A stretch of 64,000 nucleotides of DNA from Polymyxa betae (lineage: Eukaryota; Endomyxa; Phytomyxea; Plasmodiophorida; Plasmodiophoridae). The stretch spans positions 1-64,000 of the forward strand of contig RBZT01000954.1 of the NCBI GenBank assembly GCA_003693705.1. Reading direction: 5' to 3'. Below the pieces are notes generated by a model that was not told where the DNA came from, did not search any database, and was given only the letters and a program-made list of their open reading frames with translations. The position numbers and the translations under genes are program-made. This document shows, in pieces, positions 55,640-64,000 of the stretch; the first letter of the stretch is position 1; every line of letters starts with the position of its first letter.

Positions 55640-56525
55640 TTGTTTGCGAATGGAAGTCGCACGCCCTGGTTAGCTCCATAGCTGCTTATCAATTGGAATT
55701 TCGTTCTAGAGTGGTTTTGTATATTTTTTCAATCTCTAACATTATTTCGAAACATCGGAACTGTTTCCGTTGAGCTAGATTTATCAATTTTTTTGATGAC
55801 TTTAATCAATATCTGCTTTGCAATTTCTGCTGTTAATGACATTGTAATCACAAATGAATGCATTTTGGCATTATGTTTTCACCAGTTCAGGTTTAAACGT
55901 CTCCTCTAACGCCATTCGTGTTTAGAGTGAATATTCGCTTTGCTGGGTCCAACATCATCAGCGGTCTGGTGGTTTCAGCAAACCCAAAGAGTCGTGAATA
56001 CGCATCGCTCTTGCGTTTACAGTATATCAGCTCGCCTCTTGGATATTCGAATGCTGGTTGGATGCTGTTTTCAAAAGGTTGTTATTGCGCCCGCTGCGCT
56101 GCCTCTCCATTAATTTCTCTTCTCATCTTGTTTTTTCCAACATCACTTTACGTTTGACTTGCTTAATGTTAGAACCTAACCCTACCCATTCCTGTCACGT
56201 TACATAGCGTTTGTTGACTTTATCACGTTAAACGTTTAATTGCATGTTCAATGCGTTCTTTCAGATACCGTACTTGGTAGCAGCACCTGTTCTCAACGCT
56301 ATACAGCCAGAATTCAATGATCAAGTTCAACTACTCAATCGGCAGCCTGCTCGTGACTGTGAAATAATACGCGTGGCAATTGCTCTACGATTAAAGACGA
56401 AGGTTGCGATTCTGTAAGACAGCCAAGCCAATCTGACTTAGAATCTTGGGTTACGATCATGCAAAGGTGATGCGAATCTGAGTCATGTTTCACTAATAAC
56501 TGTGGCTCTCTACTGTTTTCATAAC
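55640..56525. other. 886 bp without a supported gene
   Basis: Short ORFs only. A CCTAACCCTACCC telomere-like snippet lies at about 56176. Confidence 0.4.
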
Positions 56526-56890
56526 TCAAACAAATCGCTGCTGTCGACTCTTCGTTAGGTTGGCGTAATGGGCTCGAATATGACCTGGATCTCCAGTGAC
56601 GAGAGGCAGCCGAAGGTCATGCTCGAGCCTGTCCATCGCTTGTTGCTGCCACCGCTCTGTCTTACATCGCGCTCCATATAAGACCCAATCGTCAGCTATA
56701 TCTTGATATCGACCTTGATACGCCGCCCGGTTCTGGTCATTTTGCATTCAGCTATCTATCGATGTTTCTGGTTCCTGGTTTTCAATCGCTTGGCGACATT
56801 CACCGCTTCCATCAACTCTTCCAGTTGGTTTGTTTTCTAATCGCTGAACTTTCTCAAGGTTTGAGGCCATATCTATCATGCCGCTGTGAA
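56526..56890 (-). pseudogene. Charged coding-like fragments, possible gag remnant
   Basis: ATG 56747 opens 73 codons (QNDQNRAAYQGRYQDIADDW, then RCKTERWQQQAMDRLEHDLR). Just upstream another frame reads MASNLEKVQRLENKPTGRVD, then QAIENQEPETSID. The composition is coding-like, Arg/Gln-rich. It could be gag-type sequence of the gypsy family found nearby, but no CCHC knuckle is seen. Confidence 0.25.
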
Positions 56891-57956
56891 TTGATCTTTC
56901 ATTTTAATTCGCTTTTCCATTGTGTTCTGCTATCTAATTTCTATATGTCGCGTGGAAAGTTTCCAACAGGCACTGACCTTCATTATAGGTCGTGGTCTCC
57001 TCCGTTTTCATCTCATGATACCGAACCACTCTCTCGGGCCTCTTCATCCGACCTCATCTCCAAACTTTATCGAATAGACAAGAATTGCGATCTTAGCAAT
57101 TAGGCGCATACAACATCCCTTCGAACTCATCTTTGGCCGTAAGTTGTAGCTTATGATGAATTCGCGCTGGTTTAATGGACGTCTAGGTTGATAAATCAAT
57201 CTCGAAGATCAACATGTCAGCGACCATCTCACTGCATCACCCGTATCATTGATGCAATTCTCTTTGAAAGCAATGCGATCTGATCACTTTGCTTTAACGC
57301 ATTCGAGTTCTCTGTGACCTCAATTGTATTGCCAATGTGGAAATATTCAAGCATTCGGTGTGTGAGGTTATCGTCAATTCAGACCTAACTCTCCAGTACG
57401 TCCCATCTCCTCTCTCTTTAGATTGTACTCGACGTCATGCTTCACATCGTCGCGGCGTATCTATCAGCTGCAATCAGCGATCGCCGCCTCCCTCCTCTCT
57501 TTCAGATTCTGTTTCTGGACCGCTTTCGAGGCTTTCGCTCCCTGCTCACTTCTCCTGTCTCCCCGAATCGGTGCTACGGCTCTACTAGATTGCATTCAAA
57601 TCTTTCTTTGTAAGCATCATCTTTATCTGCATTATTGTATGGGTAAAGTCAAAGATACGTCTACTCTTGCAAGTAATTTTTTGTTTTGTTTTGATACAAA
57701 TTCAAAATTAACGCATTCAATCCCAATTCAGATTTGCATAGACTCCGGTAGCCGATTGTGCTATGAATGCCACTTGGTGATGTTTTTTTGGAAGGTTTTC
57801 ATCGAGTAGATTGACTGAAAGAGTGCGACGACAGGTTGATGATGGCGATGGAATGAGCAAGACCTGTCACAAACCTCAACAAACTTTGAACAATGGAGTA
57901 AATTCGAAACATTACGAAAGAAATAATCACGAAACAAGTGAAAGTAGACGAGCAGC

Positions 57957-58850
57957 ATGAGTCAACTGAAAATTTCATTCGTTCGTCAGGGCCAAATGCA
58001 AGGCGAGAAAGCGGACCGCTGTATAGAGATGAAAGACACAGCCATCTGCGACAATTTCGTCAGCGTCATCTATCGGATATATCCTGGATTGCAGGGTGTG
58101 ATGACCACCATCGAAACAAGATGTGTGATGAGTTGGTCGCAATCAGCTAAAACAGTAATATAGTGACCATGGTTGCGCTCTAATACATTTCAAACCTGTT
58201 ACTAACGACTTGTGTGATAAATTACCAAAGATGCATGGAGCTGACATATCACATGTTCACAGTTTACGAGTCAATATCTTCCATATTATGAAAAACTTCA
58301 ACGTTATCAGACACTCGAATGCCGGTTTTAGTTTGCAAATTGCAGAACAATGCGGTAATCTCTCCTCCTTGAATGTCTATTGTGCTCTATTCTGCCTCTT
58401 TTCTCTGCTAAGCTAATGCTCATGGAAATAATTTAAACTCGACATTGCTTCTGACAAACTCTGTAATACTCATGAGGGGTATACTCGGTGATTCGGGTCC
58501 TATTTCAGCCAGTTTTATTCGCTGCCTTGTACCGGGTCGATCACTCCTCAGGACTGGCCAGCACCTTGACACAATGTTGCAGATTCTTTATCAAAGTGGT
58601 TTGATATCACAGTCAATGTTTGCGGACTTCGATAACAATCGGTCTATGATGAGAAAATGAGTTTATTGTAGTTTTGAAGAATCATGCTGAATTCTCGACC
58701 GATCTCATGTTCTTTGTGCGAATCCCAAGAGATGAAGGCCTACATGTACAAATCAGTTTAGAAAGCGGGGAATGCTGCCCATCTATACTGAGTTGGCTCT
58801 GCTGCTGTGAACAACAGCTGATTTCGCCATCGGAACCAACGAATCTCTAA
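57957..58850 (+). pseudogene. Unknown gene with a frame break
   Basis: Coding-like blocks on the plus strand: MSQLKISFVRQGQMQGEKAD, CDNFVSVIYRIYPGLQGVMT; then GDSGPISASFIRCLVPGRSL, LRTGQHLDTMLQILYQSGLI, FADFDNNRSMM. One base out of frame from about 58655 it continues ENEFIVVLKNHAEFSTDLMF, VRIPRDEGLHVQISLESGEC and stops at 58850. The clean continuity across the shift suggests one protein. Family unknown. Immediately upstream of a chromoviral integrase tail. Confidence 0.4.
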
Positions 58851-58974
58851 CCTTCATATTGTGGCTGGACGAAGCCAGGATAAATCTCGTTCGGTGAACC
58901 AATCCCTTCCTTGACCACGAGATCAATCCAGCAATAGCTGCGGTCAGTGGCAAAGCCATGTTGGCTCTTACGTT

Positions 58975-59379
58975 ATGGACTTATGGTACATGATCCGATT
59001 CGTGCTTAACAAAAATCGAGCTTGTTATGAAGGTCTCTTCAAGGCTCTTGAGAGAAGCCGTGGCGGCAGTTATCGCTTACTAGGTCGCGACCACACAATG
59101 CAGGGTGTTCTGTCGCAGCTAAATCGTGTTTCTAAGGATCCCAGCCAAGATTCTCTCTCTCTAGCTGTCTACCCCATCCTTGGCCACCCTTGACCACCTT
59201 CAATGCGCCAATACCTGGTTCGCTGGAAACATTTTCCTGACGACGAAAACTCTTGGGGGTTCGCCACTAACTTCGACGACGACCAGATCATCGCAGACTA
59301 CTGGTCGCGCGTCAAATCGGGCTCACATCCCATCTCGGGAGGGGATGATGTGGTGCCATCACAAACCTTAAAACCCTAG
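58975..59379 (+). mobile_element. Chromovirus (Ty3/gypsy) integrase C-terminus with chromodomain
   Basis: ACYEGLFKALERSRGGSYRL, then VLSQLNRVSKDP matches the GPY/F module of gypsy integrases (GPFKVLERxxxxSYRL ... HVSQLKP). After a stop the next frame reads MRQYLVRWKHFPDDENSWGF and DDDQIIADYW, a chromodomain. So this is the 3' coding end of a chromoviral element, broken by a frame change near 59190. Confidence 0.75.
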
Positions 59380-60364
59380 AACCCTAGGTCTTGGACCACT
59401 ACGTCGAGGCCGTACTGGACCGCATCCTACCTGATCTTGTTTCTTCACTGTGTCTGAGTGCTAGGTCCCGTGTTCCTGTCTAAATCGCCCGGTTTAGGGC
59501 ATGGGTCGAATTCTGACATTGATTTTCTCATTTTTTGCATTCTCCTTTCCATTGCAGAGCGAGGTCTCATCTGCTCGATTCATCGCCGCTTTCTCACGTT
59601 ACACAACATCGACATTTCCGACTTACATCAGGCTGACTTAAACAAGACATTCGCAGCAAATAAGCAGGGCCCAGTTCATCGTTCAAGCTGGCGCTTTCTA
59701 CAGATTTTGACAAATTGATTGAAAAATATATTTCGTGATGTCTTTGATGTTTTATCAATACAGAAAAGAATATCAACAACGAAAAAAAGAATAAACTCGA
59801 GCCGGAATCGATCTCGGACCTTTCGATTTTTCTGGTTGGGCTATCACAGATTCGTTTTGCAACGCTACTGGAACTAAATTCAAAGAGGGCTGGCCGACGA
59901 ACTGTTAAACTTCTCCAAGCCAAAATCGGTCAGGATGTGCTTTGGCTCCAGAGCTACGGTTATAACTGTCATATAAGTCGAAAGTCTATAAAGCAGACAA
60001 AGAAACACGTTTAGCAACCCTATTCTAGAATTTATTCTACGACAAAGTGGACTCGGGTATGGTAGGAAGATTGAAAAAAAGGTGAGAGTGCCTCCTGTAC
60101 CTGGATCGAACCCCTGGTCCGTCTGGTCACAACGGTGAATCAGCCAGAAATTGCCCGCGCTTTTTCTCTTGCGATTTCGTCTGGCAAAACGATAGAAAAC
60201 CTTTCTAAATGGTCAAAGAGAAATGCGCGCGCAGTTGATCATGTCGTTTTCGGTAGAGGCAACAGCGTGGGTCAATCTAACAGTCGCCCGTGAATGCATC
60301 ATCTCTTCTGGCTCGTAGTCGCACTGGCCCTGGTGGTCGGGTGGTGAATGGCTCCAGTATCGTA
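59380..60364. other. 985 bp, two pol III-like signatures, no gene
   Basis: On the minus strand, a GGTTCGATCC B-box match (60110-60119) followed by a T7 run at about 60074-60080, and GATCGATTCC (about 59806) followed by a T7 run at about 59783. See findings. A (CCCTAG)-like snippet is at 59372-59389. Confidence 0.35.
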
Positions 60365-61339
60365 ATGACTGGGGCAGGCCCCGCTACCCTACCAGCCATA
60401 CAGCCCCGTGTCGGTGTCCGTGGCCTGAACCTGACACCGGCCGATGTGCAGACCTCCCGCCATCTGCGTCTGCTGAATCCCGCTCTGTCCCGGACCGAAC
60501 TGGCCCAGCGCATTCCCGTCACGGACCGCAACAAACAACTCGTGATCTGGATGCGTGACGACCTGGGCCAGTACCTCGACCATCACGGAGATATCTGGGA
60601 GCGACGTCGTCAATCACGGAATTATCTGATTGGGTGTAACCGGGATCTAGTACGACAGGCTCTCGATAAGTTCGCTGATGCCGTACAGTCACTGAATGAT
60701 CTGACTATGGCGGACTTTCATTCACTGGTGTCTGTGTTTGTCTCACCTGATCATAACCCTAATTCCATACTCCGAGCACAGATGGATATCACAGGACAAT
60801 CTGGAGGCCAGAAGTGGCAGACACTTTGGCCTTCAGAGGCGTTACTATTCACTAATGCTAAGCTAGGGTTTGGTCGGATGGCTCGATCTTATGGAATGCA
60901 ATCGCATTATCTCGGACTGATATCACATTTAGATATGGAGACAAGTCCACATGGACATGTTATGTTACCATGGGAGTTCTTAGAGCATGATTTATTACAC
61001 GCTCAAGCTATTTCTAATAATCTCTACTCTGTAGATGATTGGCCCAGTATCCATCAAGCCTTCGATCTACTACAGAGTAACTCTACCGATCCGGAGCGAC
61101 AGATAGACGATCTCGTGTACTTCTTTCTCACTCCTGAACTGTATGGTTATGTTACATCGGAGGTTCTGTATCGTATCATTGCTGGACGTGATGAGATGTT
61201 ACCATGGCTCGAGAAGATTGTTGCTGATCAATGGCCGTCTATGTTACAGAAATCCATCGAACGTGTCACGAAATTCTGGATGGATCATGTCCCATCAGCA
61301 TCTTTATCACATGAACAGCGTGATTTAATGAAACGTTAA
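60365..61339 (+). CDS. Orphan protein, 324 residues
   Basis: One long intact frame; ATG 60365 is the first, though the frame is open from 60281 after a CTAACAG acceptor-like site, so an upstream exon is possible. The first third is G+C-rich at codon third positions and encodes RVGVRGLNLTPADVQTSRHL, then VIWMRDDLGQYLDHHGDIWE. The rest is AT-richer and helical (SHLDMETSPHGHVMLPWEFL, EHDLLHAQAISNNLYSVDDW, PELYGYVTSEVLYRIIAG). A HDLLH motif inside WEFLEHDLLHA could bind metal, but this is speculation. No membrane helix or signal peptide. It is the only unbroken long gene in the right third. Confidence 0.6.
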   Translation: MTGAGPATLPAIQPRVGVRGLNLTPADVQTSRHLRLLNPALSRTELAQRIPVTDRNKQLVIWMRDDLGQYLDHHGDIWERRRQSRNYLIGCNRDLVRQALDKFADAVQSLNDLTMADFHSLVSVFVSPDHNPNSILRAQMDITGQSGGQKWQTLWPSEALLFTNAKLGFGRMARSYGMQSHYLGLISHLDMETSPHGHVMLPWEFLEHDLLHAQAISNNLYSVDDWPSIHQAFDLLQSNSTDPERQIDDLVYFFLTPELYGYVTSEVLYRIIAGRDEMLPWLEKIVADQWPSMLQKSIERVTKFWMDHVPSASLSHEQRDLMKR

Positions 61340-63465
61340 ATTGGATATCATGTCAGCGTTTTTATGTCAAATATGGATTCCCAATATTCTAGGGCATTAC
61401 GGTTTTCGTAGACTTGACAAAATGGCTTCTGTCGTTAATCACATATTCTATTTAATGGCAACATCTGGTTAGAATACGCAATAAGTAGTTACAGTTGATA
61501 GTTTGTTGCTGCGAAAGCGATCATGTTGGTATGTGAGTATAATGCCATTGTAGTCCGTAGAATCTTGTGCATCAGTTTCGCAGATACAGCAGAGAAGCTT
61601 GGGCGGTCAAAGATATATACGCGTGATGACAATCCGGAAAGGTCGTTCTAACGGTAGGGTTTTGGGGCCAGGGATGTTGGTTGTAGTGACAATTAAGATA
61701 GAGCTTCGTCTACGTAATGTGAAGGCGATGATTTGTAAATGATGAATTTTTAGAGAGGGAAGAAGCAAAGGAAACTGTTTTGAATAATTACGAAATAAAC
61801 CGCTAGATTAATATCATACAACTTGCCATCACATTAATGAGGGGATCTCTTTTGTCTATGTGCTTTAATATGACCACCAACAGCCTTCTGCTCACTGATC
61901 ACGCTGAGGGCCACCAATTGCTTTAACACAGATCAATCAGCAGCCATTTTTGCAGAGCTCGGAAGGTTTAGCCAAAACTTATCATGAATGATAGATCTAT
62001 ATGGCGGAGAAGGAGCGCAGCTGCACAGACAACCTTCAACCGTGTCCGGATTTGTATTTATTCCGGTCGGTCCCGTAATGTCAACATGAGAGAAGATATC
62101 ATCAATTATAATCTAACAAATTGCATCACATTTGTTTCGTCCTCGGACTGAGTGAAGCTCAACAAACCCGCAGTGTCATACTCCATTACTATCAGCAAAG
62201 AGCAGATTTATGAAGTGGTAATTTCCGCTCACTATGTTACCCTGATCATTCGGATCTCCGAAACATGCATACAAGTTCGGCACGGAAACAAAGGTGGGCG
62301 TTTTTTGACATATTAGAGCACATAGATTGCAATACTGTATTGATTTATTCCAATGCGGAAAACTGACAGGCAATCAGTCCAGTTTACGTTTCAGGTTGAG
62401 TCTCGAAGGCTGTTGAGTGACCTGTCTCACTGTATGTCAGCCGACTGATTGCCGTGTAGGATTATTCGATCTAATAAGTTGATTTAGTTTGCTTTTCTGC
62501 ATGTGGAGCATTTCACATAAATCTCTCGCTGTTAGTATCGGGTGAGCTCGGATCCGTTACGAAATCATGTCTAAAATTCTTTTTCAGATCTCCAGTTCGA
62601 CTGCTTCCAGCACTTTCATGAAATCGATGCCATTATAGCGTTTGATTACAATTGGGTCTGCCAAATCCGGTCTAACCATAAATCTGAGTGGTCGAAGTTA
62701 GTCGCTCTTTTACTGATAAATCACGATACAGATATTCACAACGGAAAATCCATGATGAGTTTCGGTGTGTAAATCCATGTTTGTTTCGAATTAGAAGGAT
62801 GGGATACGTTAGAGCGGAGCGCTCAAAGATGAAACATTTTGGCCATATCTCGACCAGCTGCTCGTATTTAATTCCGTTTTACAGATATCGCTGCTTTCTC
62901 TCTCGGTTCATACGATACTGTTGCCTTTCTCCGTTTTTTGTCGTTCTAAAGAATGTTGCCTCATGCACTTTTTCTTCTTGTTTTTCCGGAATACGGCCGA
63001 TTCTCATTCTGTACATATTACAATTTACTAATTCATAAACAGGTTTTCTAATTCGAAATGAATATTGGTAACGAATCCATTACAATTTTAAAAATTCAAT
63101 TCATCAATGCAAAGTTCAGTTCTTTTAGTTATTTCTAACATTTTCCGATTTGATTTCAATCTTCTCAGATCAAGATAGTATTGTATCGTCTCTTCTCTTT
63201 AAACATTGTTTGGGCTACTAACAAAGTTGAATTCTGGATAGTTCTTATCATACGGTAAAATGTAATGATTGCCATTATAGATGCGTGTTGCGATATTCAT
63301 TCAAACTTTTTCCACAACCATCAGCTATTATTTGTCCGAGTTCACCAATTCATCACTTTTACCTGCCAACTTGCTCCATATTCTTTATTCTCGAATCTAT
63401 GCCCATGGCTTAGGGACTTCTTTGAAGCCCATGAAGGAGAACATTGTCGCCAGTTTATCATTGCA
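61340..63465. other. 2.1 kb without a supported gene
   Basis: AT-rich with many stops in all frames; short ORFs only. Probably decayed sequence. Confidence 0.45.
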
Positions 63466-63935
63466 ATGATTACAGAAAACCAAGTGACTATGCGGGATCT
63501 CAGTCTGAATGAGACGGATTTCCCTTCCTCTTATGTCAATATGTCTCATCCAGATGATATGAAAGAATCCGATAAACCCATCGTCCCACAATACATTAGA
63601 CATCGAGAACCCGCTCATCACCGATTATTATTTCGTATATCTTTTAAATTGGAGAATGGCAAATTTGTCCCCTTTACCTTCGTATGTGATACAGGAGCTC
63701 CTTCTGATTTCTATCTTTCTCGTAAAGCCTTATCAATTTTAAAACAAGGAGGACGAATTAAAACTTCTGAACTTGATCAACTTTATGTAGAGCTGGCGAG
63801 GAAAAGGCCCTGGTGAAAGAAACCCCGGTTAATCATGAGCCTGGAAATATCATGGGGCTCTTGATGTTGGAGAAACTTCATCTACATTTGAATGAGAGAC
63901 AGTTTCGCTTAACAAAACTCTCAGAATATTTTTAA
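63466..63935 (+). pseudogene. Retropepsin-like aspartic protease fragment
   Basis: From ATG 63466 the product reads MRDLSLNETDFPSSYVNMSH, then HRLLFRISFKLENGKFVPFT and the catalytic-type motif VCDTGAPSDFYLS. The frame meets a stop at 63816. One base out of frame it continues EEKALVKETPVNHEPGNIMG, LLMLEKLHLHLNERQFRLTK and stops at 63935. NIMGLLMLEKL mirrors the second retropepsin signature (GxxxL at the domain end). It looks like a small single-domain protease, as in some fungal gene families and retroelements, with one frame break near 63795. Confidence 0.5.
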
Positions 63936-64000
63936 ATTCTGAATAAAATCACGAGATCTATACGTAATTTTTTTCTATTAATATCCATCCAACTCGCCAA

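Noticed and set aside
57337-57809. Overlapping plus-strand ORFs rich in Ser/Leu/Cys
   Set aside because: Pyrimidine-rich low-complexity sequence; no splice or domain support.

Overview
This window looks like nuclear DNA of an early-diverging, probably flagellated (chytrid-like) fungus. Genes carry short GT..AG introns of about 35-150 nt, many with a CTAAT/CTAAC-type branch site. Overall base composition is AT-rich. Several proteins fit fungi: ALG13, a DUF1688/URC4 protein and a 7TM-RGS receptor family. A tubulin-tyrosine-ligase-like enzyme and a kinesin-like protein suggest a microtubule-rich or flagellated cell. The species cannot be fixed from sequence alone; a Batrachochytrium-like chytrid is my best guess.

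Region 1 (about 1.7-23.7 kb) is a dense, well-preserved housekeeping block: an RBBP4/MSI1-type histone chaperone, a MAPKK-like kinase, a two-TM coiled-coil protein, an Integrator INTS14-like protein, PCF11, ALG13, a fused URC1-URC4 uracil-catabolism gene, a long disordered protein, a replication factor C small subunit, transaldolase, the DEAD-box helicase DBP4/DDX10 and a small basic protein. For nearly all of these I could place introns so that exon lengths sum to whole codons.

Region 2 (23.7-38.7 kb) is enriched in signalling, secreted and microtubule genes: two divergently oriented 7TM-RGS receptors with identical exon structure, a secreted protein built from a duplicated domain, a TTLL polyglutamylase-like gene, a Golgi-type glycosyltransferase, a kinesin-like protein that has lost all nucleotide-binding motifs (a pseudo-kinesin), and a secreted single-Reeler-domain protein.

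Region 3 (38.7-64 kb) is a decayed accessory region: Copia and Ty3/gypsy remnants, a chromoviral integrase tail, pogo/Tigger-like terminal repeats, an ankyrin-like pseudogene, two secreted or low-complexity protein loci, an orphan 324-residue protein and a retropepsin-like fragment. Genes here repeatedly show single-base frame breaks, unlike region 1.

The points most worth a second look are the URC1-URC4 fusion, the pseudo-kinesin next to a tubulin-modifying enzyme, the mirrored 7TM-RGS pair, the fungal INTS14-like gene, and a recurring GTAC-centred 8-mer found only in the right half. All functional names rest on motif recognition by eye, not on database searches.
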